Origin: Streptomyces antimicrobicus
GTDB lineage: Bacteria; Actinomycetota; Actinomycetes; Streptomycetales; Streptomycetaceae
Direction: 5' to 3'
NCBI RefSeq assembly: GCF_020532625.1
Contig: NZ_JAJAUY010000003.1
Location: 55,228-119,227, forward strand
DNA length: 64,000 bases
Shown here: positions 1-7,523 of the stretch, one piece after another
Position numbering within the stretch: the stretch's first letter is position 1
How the letters are laid out: each line of letters begins with the position of its first letter
Made by a program: the position numbers and the translations under genes
The notes under the pieces: generated by a model
Told to the model about the DNA's origin: nothing
The model's input: only the letters and a program-made list of their open reading frames with translations
The model's database searches: none

Positions 1-350
1 GCGTCGAGGTTCTTCAGGCCCCCGCGCGGCGAGGTGTGCTTGATGCCGTCGTCCTCGGGACGGACGGGCCGGCCCGCGTACTCCTCGGTGTCCCCGCGGC
101 CGATGATCCAGTTCTCGCGCAGCGGCGGCAGGCCGCGGCGGACGTCGGTGTCGATCTGCGGGTCGGTGTACGGACCGGACGTGTCGTAGAGCGTCACGTC
201 CTTGCCGTTGGTGAGGTGGACCTGGCGGACGGGCACCCGGATGTCGGGGCGCGAGCCCTGGACGTAGCCCTTGTGCCAGCCCGGCGTGCGCTGGTCCTGG
301 CCGGTGCCGTCCTGGCTGACGGCAGGCGTCGTTGCGTCCTGAATGGTCAT
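1..350 (-). CDS. thiC: Phosphomethylpyrimidine synthase ThiC (5' part only)
   Basis: Reading down from the ATG at 350 gives a protein beginning MTIQDATTPAVSQ and continuing with blocks typical of ThiC N-termini, such as GWHKGYVQGSRPDIRVP, VTLYDTSGPYTDP and LRENWIIGRGDTEEYAGR. Only about 116 residues lie in the window; the radical-SAM core and the C-terminal Fe-S cysteines are outside it. ThiC makes the pyrimidine moiety of thiamine from aminoimidazole ribotide in the cytoplasm. A TPP riboswitch sits directly upstream on the same strand, which independently supports the call. The segment GGGAG, just before the ATG, is both the end of the riboswitch and the likely ribosome binding site, so ligand-dependent masking of translation initiation is plausible. 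Confidence 0.95.
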   Translation of the reverse strand, partial: MTIQDATTPAVSQDGTGQDQRTPGWHKGYVQGSRPDIRVPVRQVHLTNGKDVTLYDTSGPYTDPQIDTDVRRGLPPLRENWIIGRGDTEEYAGRPVRPEDDGIKHTSPRGGLKNLD

Positions 351-356
351 CAGACC

Positions 357-480
357 TGATCTCCCTACGCCGGCATTACCCGGTAACAGGTTCGGCGGTC
401 GACGCAGCCTCCTCCCGTACCCGTCGTCCTCGACGCGCGTACGGTGATCAGCGCCCTCTCAGCCCGGTGCTCCGAGCTCC
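357..480 (-). ncRNA. TPP riboswitch (THI element) upstream of thiC
   Basis: On the minus strand the region contains the conserved TPP-aptamer blocks in order: GGAGCACCGGGCTGAGAGGG (the CTGAGA motif reads at 462-457), then GAACCTG followed by a small helix, and finally GGTAATGCCGGCGTAGGGAG next to the thiC start. The variable helix between them is about 55 bases. Position, spacing and downstream gene all fit control of thiamine synthesis by thiamine pyrophosphate. The 3' end of the aptamer carries the thiC Shine-Dalgarno sequence, so translational control is the simplest inference. Confidence 0.95.
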
Positions 481-484
481 CGCG

Positions 485-512
485 TTGTGCAAAGGTGCCC
501 CCACGCTAGCGT
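485..512 (+). promoter_or_regulatory. Putative promoter of the YibE/F gene
   Basis: TTGTGC (485-490) and TAGCGT (507-512) are spaced by 16 bases on the plus strand. The -10 overlaps the opposing thiC -10 through the GCTAGC palindrome at 505-510, so the two promoters probably compete for RNA polymerase. Confidence 0.5.
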
Positions 513-530
513 CATGTGTGGCGTGCTGAA
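503..530 (-). promoter_or_regulatory. Putative thiC promoter
   Basis: On the minus strand TTCAGC (530-525) and TAGCGT (508-503) are separated by 16 bases, giving a start site near 496, about 15 bases before the riboswitch begins. The -10 hexamer shares the palindromic GCTAGC core with an opposing promoter. Confidence 0.5.
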
Positions 531-565
531 CAGTGGGGCCCCTCATCTCTTGCGATGATCTGCCT

Positions 566-2020
566 GTGACGCATGTGCCGCAGCCCCCCACCGAGCCCAC
601 GCCTCCCCCTGGCCACTACGGCCACGGACACGGCCCCGGCGACGGCCCCGGTCATGGCCACGGCCAAAGCCACGGCCGAAGCCAGGGCAACGGCAGCGGC
701 AACGGCGCAGGCACCGGCCACGGCCACAGTCATGGCCACAGCCACGGCCACGGTCCGGCGGCCCCCGTCTCGCGGCACCTGCGCAAGGTCATCGCCGCCG
801 TGCTGGTCCCCTTCGCCGCGGCCGTCCTCGTCGGCATGGCCGTCCTGTGGCCCGGTGGCGCCCCGGCGCACGAGCGCACCGGCGTCGGCTTCGACCGGCA
901 GACCCAGCAGGGCCGGGTCGTCAAGCTCGAAAGTGTCGACTGCAAATCGGTGAACGCCGCCCAGGTCCCGCCCACCGGGGACACCTCGACCCCGTCGGGG
1001 CGCGAGGCACAGGCCGCGCAGACCGGCGCGTGCAAGAAGGCCACCGTCGAGGTGGGCACCGGTCCGGACGCCGGCCGCACCTTCGTGGAGATCGTCCAAC
1101 CCGGCGCGCCACGGCAGTTGTCCGACGGCCAGGAGGTCGTCGTGGCCTACGCGCCGGACGCGCCCAAGGACCTCCAGTACTCCGTGATCGACGTGAACCG
1201 GAAGTTCCCCATCGCACTGCTGGCCGGCATCTTCGCCCTGGCCGTGGTGGTGGTCGGACGGCTGCGGGGGCTGTTCGCCCTGATCGCGCTCGCCATCAGC
1301 TTCCTGATCCTGACGCTGTTCATCCTCCCGGCCATCCTGCAAGGTTCGAACCCGCTGGTCGTGGCGGTGGTCGGCGCGAGCGCCATCATGCTGATCGCGC
1401 TCTATATGTGCCACGGCCTGACGGCCCGCACCTCGGTCGCGGTCCTCGGCACGCTCGTCTCGCTGCTCCTGATCGGCCTGCTGGGCACGCTGTTCATCGA
1501 CTGGGCGTTCCTCAGCGGCAACACCGACGACAACACCGGCCTGATCCACGGGCTCTACCCGGACATCGACATGAGCGGCCTGCTGCTGGCCGGCGTCATC
1601 ATCGGATCGCTCGGCGTGCTCGACGACGTGACGGTCACCCAGACCTCGGCGGTGTGGGAACTCCACCAGGCCGACCCCACGATGGGCCCCCGCGCGCTGT
1701 ACCGGGCGGCGATCCGGATCGGCCGCGACCACATCGCCTCCGTGGTCAACACCCTGATCCTCGCCTACGCCGGCGCCGCCCTGCCCCTGCTCCTGCTGTT
1801 CTCGATCGCGAACAGCAGCATGGGCGCGGTCGCCAACAGCGAACTGGTCGCCGAGGAGATCGTACGGACGCTGGTCGGGTCGATCGGACTGGTCGCCTCG
1901 GTGCCGGTGACCACGGCCCTCGCGGCCGTCGTGGTCTCCGCCGACCGGCCGGAGGCGTCGGGGTCCCCGGCCGCCGGGACGGGCCGCGGCGGCCGGGGAC
2001 GCCGGCGTCGCAAGCGCTGA
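566..2020 (+). CDS. YibE/F family membrane protein with His/Gly-rich N-terminus
   Basis: About 484 residues. The first 70 residues are a low-complexity tail of Gly-His-Gly-Pro/Ser-His-Gly units, followed by one membrane segment (about residues 76-98), an extracytoplasmic domain with two cysteines (in VDCKSVN and TGACKKA), and then a series of hydrophobic segments from about residue 215 with the YibE/F-type run SLGVLDDVTVTQTSAVWEL. The C-terminus is basic (RGRRRRKR). The biochemical role of the family is not established. I chose the GTG at 566; an in-frame GTG at 533 is possible, and neither has a good Shine-Dalgarno. The His-rich tail suggests, but does not show, divalent metal binding. It ends 3 bases before the convergent ssgA. 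Confidence 0.8.
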   Translation: MTHVPQPPTEPTPPPGHYGHGHGPGDGPGHGHGQSHGRSQGNGSGNGAGTGHGHSHGHSHGHGPAAPVSRHLRKVIAAVLVPFAAAVLVGMAVLWPGGAPAHERTGVGFDRQTQQGRVVKLESVDCKSVNAAQVPPTGDTSTPSGREAQAAQTGACKKATVEVGTGPDAGRTFVEIVQPGAPRQLSDGQEVVVAYAPDAPKDLQYSVIDVNRKFPIALLAGIFALAVVVVGRLRGLFALIALAISFLILTLFILPAILQGSNPLVVAVVGASAIMLIALYMCHGLTARTSVAVLGTLVSLLLIGLLGTLFIDWAFLSGNTDDNTGLIHGLYPDIDMSGLLLAGVIIGSLGVLDDVTVTQTSAVWELHQADPTMGPRALYRAAIRIGRDHIASVVNTLILAYAGAALPLLLLFSIANSSMGAVANSELVAEEIVRTLVGSIGLVASVPVTTALAAVVVSADRPEASGSPAAGTGRGGRGRRRRKR

Positions 2021-2023
2021 CCG

Positions 2024-2443
2024 TCAGCCCGCGTTCTGCTCGTTCTGCCGCGCGTCGGCCAGGATCTTGCCCAGGGCCTGGTCGAGGCTCTCCTCGAAGT
2101 CGCCGAGGTTGCGCTCCTGACCGAGCGGCACCAGCCGGTCGGTCCGGTCGAGGAAGGCCACCAGCGGCGCCGCACCGGCCCGGAACAGCGCCCGGTCCCC
2201 GCCGACCTGGAGCCGGATGTGGACGTCGGAGAGGTCCTCGGGTCCGGTGGGAGCGATGTGCACGTCGCCGTCGCCGCACGGCTTGTTGATGCCGTCCAGG
2301 AGGAGTTCGCGGCCGAAGGCCCACGTCACCGGCGCGTCCCCGGGCAGGTGGAAGGTCAGGCGGACCGCGTACGGGTCCAGTGCGTCGTACCGGAGCTCCA
2401 CCGGGATCCGGAACGAGAGCTCCTCGGAAACGAGGAAGCTCAT
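2024..2443 (-). CDS. ssgA: Sporulation-specific cell division activator SsgA
   Basis: 139 residues, beginning MSFLVSEELSFRIPVELRYD, with the SsgA-like protein (SALP) signature blocks FHLPGDAPVTWAFGRELLLDG, GDGDVHIAP and the segment around VAFLDRTDRLVPLG. SALPs are restricted to morphologically complex actinomycetes; SsgA is known to activate sporulation septation and mark sites of wall remodelling. The start at 2443 is the second of two adjacent ATGs, chosen because GAGG lies 5 bases upstream and because SsgA proteins begin MSFLV. The next gene upstream on the same strand is the IclR-type regulator ssgR, the known activator of ssgA in Streptomyces, and the gap of about 127 bases (2444-2570) must hold the ssgA promoter. 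Confidence 0.93.
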   Translation of the reverse strand: MSFLVSEELSFRIPVELRYDALDPYAVRLTFHLPGDAPVTWAFGRELLLDGINKPCGDGDVHIAPTGPEDLSDVHIRLQVGGDRALFRAGAAPLVAFLDRTDRLVPLGQERNLGDFEESLDQALGKILADARQNEQNAG

Positions 2444-2570
2444 CATGACCTCTGCCTGTACCGACTCGCGCATGTCCTACCCCGCAGTGTTGGAAGTGGC
2501 CAGGAATGGTCCCCCAGGGCCCTCTTGACAAGAGTGGTGGAAGCGCTAGCAGATCACAAGGAGTGATATT

Positions 2571-3317
2571 TCAGATACTGATAGAGAACGAGAGCGAGCT
2601 CAGCAGCGCGCCTACTTCACTCCGAAGCCGATCAACCACATAGAGCAACCTGGCCTCTTGGTGCACAGGAAGGGAAATGGCCATGGTCGCGGCGGTGTCA
2701 CCCACTGTGATCGGAATGGCCGCGCACACAATGCCCAAGGCATATTCCTGGCGTTCGGTCACTGGCTGCATTCGGCCGATCGAACCGATCCGCTCCTCCA
2801 GCGCCCGGAGGTCGCGGACGGTGTACGGGGTGATCGGCTCCACCGGGTGGCGTTCGTAGTAGTCCCGGCGCGCCTCTTCGTCGAGCTGGCTGAGCAGGCA
2901 CTGGCCGATGGCGTGCGCGAATCCGGTCCGGCGGAATTCGGCCCACTCCTCGCACGCGGGGCTCGACGGGGTGTCCGAGACCCCGACGATCTCGATCTCG
3001 CCGTCCCGGTAGACCGCGAAGTAGACCGGGGCGCCGACCACGTCCCGGAAGTGGGCGAGGGATTCCAGGATCTTGGTGCGACGTTTCTGCGGCACCCTGC
3101 CGCCCGCCAGCCGCCCGGCTGCCTCGCCGAGGACGAACACCCCGTCCTCACGCCGCAGGTAGCCCTCATGGGTCAGGGTCCGCAGCAGGTGGTACGCGGT
3201 CGGGAGGGGGAGGCCGGCCTCGCGCGCCAGCTGCTTCGCCGGGGCCCCCTGGCTGTGGGAGCCCGCCGCTTCCAGCAGTCTCAGCGCTCTCTGCACCGAA
3301 CCGATCAGAGTCGGCAC
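2571..3317 (-). CDS. ssgR: IclR-family regulator SsgR, activator of ssgA
   Basis: About 248 residues. The N-terminal winged helix-turn-helix is clear (IGSVQRALRLLEAAGSH ... AKQLAREAGLPLPTAYHLLRTL), followed by an IclR effector domain. Position directly upstream of ssgA on the same strand identifies it as SsgR by context. The frame is open further upstream to 3446, but conserved IclR sequence starts at VPTLIGSVQRAL, so I chose the GTG at 3317. It has no Shine-Dalgarno; a CACAAT hexamer lies about 8 bases before the GTG, which would fit a leaderless transcript. The 261 bases between this gene and the next (3318-3578) contain no convincing gene. Confidence 0.88.
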   Translation of the reverse strand: MPTLIGSVQRALRLLEAAGSHSQGAPAKQLAREAGLPLPTAYHLLRTLTHEGYLRREDGVFVLGEAAGRLAGGRVPQKRRTKILESLAHFRDVVGAPVYFAVYRDGEIEIVGVSDTPSSPACEEWAEFRRTGFAHAIGQCLLSQLDEEARRDYYERHPVEPITPYTVRDLRALEERIGSIGRMQPVTERQEYALGIVCAAIPITVGDTAATMAISLPVHQEARLLYVVDRLRSEVGALLSSLSFSISI

Positions 3318-3578
3318 ACCGGCATTGTGAACCGCTGGCAAAGCGCACCCCCAGGAGTGGCGACGGGCCGCTGGGGCCCGCCCTGCGGGAGCCGCCCCCG
3401 TACGTCCGCGCCCCCTGGAGGTCCTGTGCCCGGAGGCCGACGACAACGCCGCTGGTCAGGACGGATTCCGGGATTCGGCGCCCCGGGCACGGCACGGATT
3501 GCCACCCTATCCGCCGATTCCGGCACTGCGGCAGTCGAGGCCGCCACGTTCGCCCGCCTGGGTTAATCCCCGTGCGGG

Positions 3579-3806
3579 TTACCAGTCTCCGTGGGTGGCC
3601 TTCGCATCGTTTCCGCGGAACTTCTTCACCACGAAAATCAGACCGCCGACCAGCGCCACGAACAGCAGGGCCTTGAAGACGAAGCTGATCAGCGCACCGA
3701 GGATGCTGGTGATGACCCCGCCGAAGACGAAGAGCGCCAGAAGCGGAACCGCTACCCACTTCACCCACCAGGGCATGCCTGCGAATATCTCCCGGATCCC
3801 GTCCAT
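3579..3806 (-). CDS. Small DUF5326-type membrane protein
   Basis: 75 residues, beginning MDGIREIFAGMPWWVKWVAV. Two hydrophobic stretches (about residues 13-38 and 40-63) are followed by a basic, soluble tail (KKFRGNDAKATHGDW). It resembles the small Streptomyces membrane proteins annotated DUF5326, from memory of the family. The ATG at 3806 is preceded by AGGGCTGAGGGG. No function is known. It stands alone between ssgR and the cupin gene, all three on the same strand. Confidence 0.75.
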   Translation of the reverse strand: MDGIREIFAGMPWWVKWVAVPLLALFVFGGVITSILGALISFVFKALLFVALVGGLIFVVKKFRGNDAKATHGDW

Positions 3807-3957
3807 TCCCCTCAGCCCTTCCTCGTCCTTGACTTCCTGCGTCCGATGCTAGGAGGCCGGGAAGCGGAAAAGGGCCGCCCGGGCCCTTGGAGTCCCCTGA
3901 TCCGCCCCTTAGGGGTGTCGGCGGCTCCCGCGAGGTGCGGCCGGGCCGGACGCCCCC

Positions 3958-4275
3958 TCAGGCCTCCGGCGGCGAGAACACGACCAGGACCCTCAGGTCC
4001 TCGCTGATGTGGTGGAACTTGTGCGGCACCCCGGCCGGCACGTAGACCACGCTGCCGCGGGCCACCGTCGTCGTCTCGTCCCCGACGGTGATCGAGGCCC
4101 GGCCGCTGACGACGAAGTAGACCTCGTCCTGGCGGTGCGGGTTCTGCGGATCGCTCTGCCCGGCGTCGAGCGCGTACAGCCCGACCGACATGTTCCGCTC
4201 GCGCAGGAACTGCAGGTATGCGCCCTCGTTCGCGACGCGTTCCGCTTCCAGTTCGTCAAGCCGGAAGGCCTTCAT
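3958..4275 (-). CDS. Cupin-domain protein
   Basis: 105 residues forming a single cupin barrel. Motif 1 is NPHRQDEVYFVVSG, with His and Glu where a cupin binds metal; motif 2 is GVPHKFHHI, with the second His. The start at 4275 (MKAFRLDELEAE) is preceded by AGGAGC at good spacing. Single-domain cupins may be dioxygenases, isomerases or sugar/ligand sensors; nothing here identifies the substrate. It is divergent from the holin-like gene, with only 39 bases between the two start codons, so the promoters overlap. Confidence 0.85.
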   Translation of the reverse strand: MKAFRLDELEAERVANEGAYLQFLRERNMSVGLYALDAGQSDPQNPHRQDEVYFVVSGRASITVGDETTTVARGSVVYVPAGVPHKFHHISEDLRVLVVFSPPEA

Positions 4276-4314
4276 GCTCCTCGTGACCCTTTCTTCTCTG
4301 CAACGATCGGTCCC

Positions 4315-4689
4315 ATGATGAATTTCGTACTCAAGACGATCGCCAACGCGGTGGCACTGGCCGTGGCCTGGCTCCTGATCGAGGACATCCAGCTGACCGA
4401 CGAGAGCAACGGCGGCAAGGCCGTCACCCTGCTGCTGGTCGCCGTGGTCTTCGGACTGATCAATGCCGTCGTCAAGCCGGTGGTGAAGCTGCTGTCCCTG
4501 CCATTGTTCATCCTCACCCTCGGGCTCTTCACCCTGGTCGTGAACGCCTTGATGCTGCTGCTGACCTCCTGGGTCGCGGGCAAGCTCGACCTCGGCTTCC
4601 ACGTCGAGGGCTTCTGGACCGCGGTCGTCGGCGGCCTGATCATCTCCATCGTCTCCTGGGCCGCCAACCTGGTCCTGGACCGGGACTGA
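4315..4689 (+). CDS. Phage holin-like (superfamily IV) membrane protein
   Basis: 124 residues with four hydrophobic segments: about 4-22, 37-58, 62-85 and 100-120, with VAVVFGLINAVVKPVVKLLSLPL in the middle. This is the pattern of the four-TM 'phage holin family' proteins common in actinobacterial chromosomes. They are not linked to any prophage here, and a lytic role should not be assumed. The first ATG of an ATGATG pair at 4315 is used; the Shine-Dalgarno is weak. A Cys/Met enzyme starts 9 bases after its stop, so the two are probably co-transcribed. Confidence 0.82.
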   Translation: MMNFVLKTIANAVALAVAWLLIEDIQLTDESNGGKAVTLLLVAVVFGLINAVVKPVVKLLSLPLFILTLGLFTLVVNALMLLLTSWVAGKLDLGFHVEGFWTAVVGGLIISIVSWAANLVLDRD

Positions 4690-4698
4690 CGGACCGGC

Positions 4699-5844
4699 AT
4701 GACCGCGCACCCCCCGTCCGCGCCGCTCGGCGACGGCACCCGTGCCGTCCGGGCCGGCCTGCCCGAGCCGGTCAAGAACGAACCGCCCCTGCCGGGGCCG
4801 GTCTTCGCCGCCCACTTCCACCTGCCCGGCGACGTCGAGGGACCGTACACCTACGGTCGCGACTCCAACCCCACGTGGACCCTGCTGGAACGTGCCGTCG
4901 CCGAACTGGAGGCGCCCGGGGACGAGTCCGCCGAGACGGTCGTCTTCGCCTCCGGCATGGCGGCGGTCTCCGCCGTCCTGCTCTCCCGCAGCCGCGCCGG
5001 GGACATCGTCGTGCTGCCCGACGACGGCTACCAGGCCCTGCCCCTGGTCCGTGCCCGACTGGAGGCGTACGGGGTCGAGGTCCGCACCGCCCCGACCGCC
5101 GACGACGCCCAGCTCGACGTCCTCGAAGGGGCCCGGCTGCTGTGGCTGGAGACCCCGTCCAACCCCGGTCTCGACGTGTGCGACGTACGGCGCCTGGCCG
5201 AGGCCGCGCACGCGGGCGGCGCGCTCGTGGCCGTCGACAACACCCTGGCCACCCCCCTAGGCCAGCGTCCGCTGGAGCTGGGCGCGGACTTCTCCGTGGC
5301 CAGCGGCACCAAGGGGCTCACCGGGCACGGGGATCTGCTGCTCGGCCACGTCACCTGCCGCGATCCGCAGCTCGCCGCGGACATCCGGCACTGGCGCAAG
5401 ATCGTCGGCGCCGTGCCGGGACCCATGGAGGCCTGGCTCGCCCACCGTTCGCTGGCCACGCTCCAGCTGCGCACGCACCGGCAGTGGGACAACGCGCTGG
5501 CCGTGGCGGAGGCCCTGGCCGGCCGCCCGGAGGTCACCGGGCTGCGGTACCCGGGCCTGCCGGGCGACCCTTCCCACCAGCGGGCCGCCCGGCAGATGTG
5601 GGGCTACGGATCGGTGGTCTCCTTCACCCTGCCCGACCGGGCGCACGCCGAGCGCTTCCTCGCCGCTCTGGAACTGGTCGAGGACGCCACGAGCTTCGGT
5701 GGGGTGCGGTCCACCGCCGAGCGGCGCGGCCGGTGGGGCGGCGACGCCGTCGCCGAGGGGTTCGTCCGGTTCTCCGCGGGTGCCGAGGACACCGCGGACC
5801 TCGTCGCCGACGTGCTCAGGGGCCTGGACATCGCCGCGACGTAG
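4699..5844 (+). CDS. Cys/Met-metabolism PLP enzyme, cystathionine gamma-lyase-like
   Basis: 381 residues with the fold-type I PLP pattern of the cystathionine beta/gamma-lyase family: YTYGRDSNPTWTLLERAVAELE near the N-terminus, FASGMAAVSAVL (cofactor phosphate binding), LWLETPSNPGLDVCD, VDNTLATPLGQRPLELGAD, and the Schiff-base lysine in SGTKGLTGHGDLLLG. Members catalyse alpha,beta- or alpha,gamma-elimination and replacement on sulfur amino acids. Gamma-lyase is the usual annotation for Streptomyces homologues of this length; sequence alone does not separate lyase from synthase activity. It follows the holin-like gene by 9 bases. Its 3' end is followed by a LysR-type regulator on the same strand. 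Confidence 0.85.
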   Translation: MTAHPPSAPLGDGTRAVRAGLPEPVKNEPPLPGPVFAAHFHLPGDVEGPYTYGRDSNPTWTLLERAVAELEAPGDESAETVVFASGMAAVSAVLLSRSRAGDIVVLPDDGYQALPLVRARLEAYGVEVRTAPTADDAQLDVLEGARLLWLETPSNPGLDVCDVRRLAEAAHAGGALVAVDNTLATPLGQRPLELGADFSVASGTKGLTGHGDLLLGHVTCRDPQLAADIRHWRKIVGAVPGPMEAWLAHRSLATLQLRTHRQWDNALAVAEALAGRPEVTGLRYPGLPGDPSHQRAARQMWGYGSVVSFTLPDRAHAERFLAALELVEDATSFGGVRSTAERRGRWGGDAVAEGFVRFSAGAEDTADLVADVLRGLDIAAT

Positions 5845-5942
5845 CACGTGGGAGCGGTCCGAGCCTCCCCCCTCATGGCTCGGACCGCTGCGGCCTCCCC
5901 GCGTCGCCGGACCGGTGAAGAGCCACGCGGACAAGGCTAGTT

Positions 5943-5959
5943 GACTCTCTGTCAGAGTC
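5943..5959. promoter_or_regulatory. Inverted repeat upstream of the LysR-type gene
   Basis: GACTCT-CTGTC-AGAGTC is a perfect 6-bp inverted repeat with a 5-base centre, about 70 bases before the LysR start. LysR regulators commonly bind dyads upstream of their own gene, so this is a candidate operator. A TATAGT hexamer at 5995-6000 could be the -10 of the same promoter. Confidence 0.45.
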
Positions 5960-6026
5960 CAATCACAGGAGCGACAGGGACCTATCGACTTATTTATAGT
6001 TGAAGGCCTCATCGAGAGGGGCAGCC

Positions 6027-6932
6027 ATGGACCTGGCCCTGCTGCGCACCTTCGTCGCGGTGCACCGGGCCGGCTCTTTCACGAGGGCCGCGGCCCTGCT
6101 CGGGCTGTCCCAGCCCGCCGTCACCTCCCAGATCCGCACGCTGGAACGGCAGCTCGGCCGACCCCTGTTCCTGCGCCGCGCCCGCGGCGTCACCCCCACC
6201 GCCGTGGGCGACGAACTGGCCCACAAGGCGGCCCCGCACCTGGACGCCCTGCTGGCCCTGGCCGAGGCCGAGGGCGGCTTCACCGGCGGCTCGAGCGCCC
6301 GCACCCTGCACGTGGCCGGGCCCCCGGAGTTCCTGTGCCTGCGCGTACTGCCCGCCCTGGCGCCCCTCGTCGGACAGGGCCAGAGCCTGCGCGTCACCGA
6401 GGTCACCGGCTCCCAGGAGGTGCTCGACGGCCTGGCCGCCGGCCACCACGACCTGGTCGTCACCACCACCCGGCCGCGGGGCGGACTGTTCGCCGCCACG
6501 GCCCTGTGCGACGAGGAGCACGTCCTGCTGGCCGCGCCCTACTGGGCCGCGCTGGTCGACCCCGACGTGCTCGGGGACAAGGGCCCCGCCGCGCTCGACG
6601 GTATTCCGCTCGTGGACGTCCACGAGTCCCTCCCGCTGGTGGGCCGGTACTGGAGCACCGTCTTCGACACCCCGCCTGCGGCCCCCGCGACCGTGGTCGT
6701 ACCGGATCTGCGGGCCGTGCTGGAGGCCGTACGGGCCGGTGCCGGCGTGGCCGTGCTGCCGCGCTACCTGTGCCGGGCGGCGCTGGACCGGGGAGAGGTC
6801 GTGGCCCTGCTGGAGCCCGAGGTGCCGCCGCTGCGCACCTGGTTCCTCGTCGTACGGACCGGGGGCCTGGCCCTCGCGCACCTCGGTCGGGCGCACGCCC
6901 GGTTGTTGGGGGCGGCGGCGGCCGAGTGGTGA
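6027..6932 (+). CDS. LysR-family transcriptional regulator
   Basis: 301 residues. The N-terminal winged helix-turn-helix is typical (MDLALLRTFVAVHRAGSFTRAAALLGLSQPAVTSQIRTLERQLG), followed by the LysR substrate-binding domain (about 90-295). The ATG at 6027 is preceded by GAGAGGGG and gives the usual LysR N-terminus. Target and ligand are unknown; the neighbouring sulfur amino acid enzyme upstream is one candidate. The Nudix gene begins 43 bases downstream on the same strand. Confidence 0.9.
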   Translation: MDLALLRTFVAVHRAGSFTRAAALLGLSQPAVTSQIRTLERQLGRPLFLRRARGVTPTAVGDELAHKAAPHLDALLALAEAEGGFTGGSSARTLHVAGPPEFLCLRVLPALAPLVGQGQSLRVTEVTGSQEVLDGLAAGHHDLVVTTTRPRGGLFAATALCDEEHVLLAAPYWAALVDPDVLGDKGPAALDGIPLVDVHESLPLVGRYWSTVFDTPPAAPATVVVPDLRAVLEAVRAGAGVAVLPRYLCRAALDRGEVVALLEPEVPPLRTWFLVVRTGGLALAHLGRAHARLLGAAAAEW

Positions 6933-6975
6933 GCCGCTGCGTTTCAGACGGGAACTCCTGGGCCACTCTTCTCCC

Positions 6976-7455
6976 ATGACCGAACGTCCCGTCGTCAAAC
7001 GCACCGCCCGCGCGATCCTGCTCGACGGTGACGACCTGATCCTGATCAAGCGCACGAAGCCCGGTGTCGACCCGTACTGGGTCACGCCCGGAGGCGGGGT
7101 GGAGTCCACCGACGCCACGGTCGTCGAGGCCCTGCACCGCGAGGTCCTCGAGGAGCTCGGCGCGAAGATCACCGATGTGGTGCCCTGTTTCGTCGACACC
7201 GTCGAGCACATCGCCGAGGGCGGGGTGACGGGGGTGAAGGTGCAGCACTTCTTCGTGTGCCGGCTCGTCTCGATGGACCCGGACCTGCGCCACGGCCCTG
7301 AGGTCGAGGAGCCCGCCGGCGAGTACGAGATCGTCCGGGTGCCCTTCAGCAGGGTCGGTATCGCGGCGGTCCATCTCGTCCCGCTGTCGCTGCGGCACTA
7401 CCTGGACGGGAACATCGAGGGCGTGCGGGCGATGCACGCGCCCGACCTGGGCTGA
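6976..7455 (+). CDS. Nudix hydrolase
   Basis: 159 residues with the Nudix box around GGGVESTDATVVEALHREVL followed by EELGA. Compared with the consensus Gx5Ex7REUXEEXGU, the REVLEELGA half with its metal-binding glutamates is intact, but the first consensus Glu is Ala. Family members hydrolyse nucleoside diphosphates linked to other moieties; the substrate cannot be told. The start ATG at 6976 lacks a clear Shine-Dalgarno. It is convergent with the flavohaemoglobin gene, 68 bases away. Confidence 0.88.
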   Translation: MTERPVVKRTARAILLDGDDLILIKRTKPGVDPYWVTPGGGVESTDATVVEALHREVLEELGAKITDVVPCFVDTVEHIAEGGVTGVKVQHFFVCRLVSMDPDLRHGPEVEEPAGEYEIVRVPFSRVGIAAVHLVPLSLRHYLDGNIEGVRAMHAPDLG

Positions 7456-7523
7456 TCCGGCGACGCGCGACGCCGCCCGGGTCCGGCCGGCGGCCTCGTC
7501 CGGCACAGCCGGCGACGCGCGGG

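Noticed and set aside
4315..4689. Holin-like gene as evidence of a prophage
   Set aside because: It is a single chromosomal gene beside core metabolism, with no endolysin, integrase or att sites.
7455..7523. GCCGGCGACGCGCG repeats between the Nudix and flavohaemoglobin genes
   Set aside because: Short GC-rich partial repeats at convergent 3' ends are common in Streptomyces and do not form a clear hairpin here.
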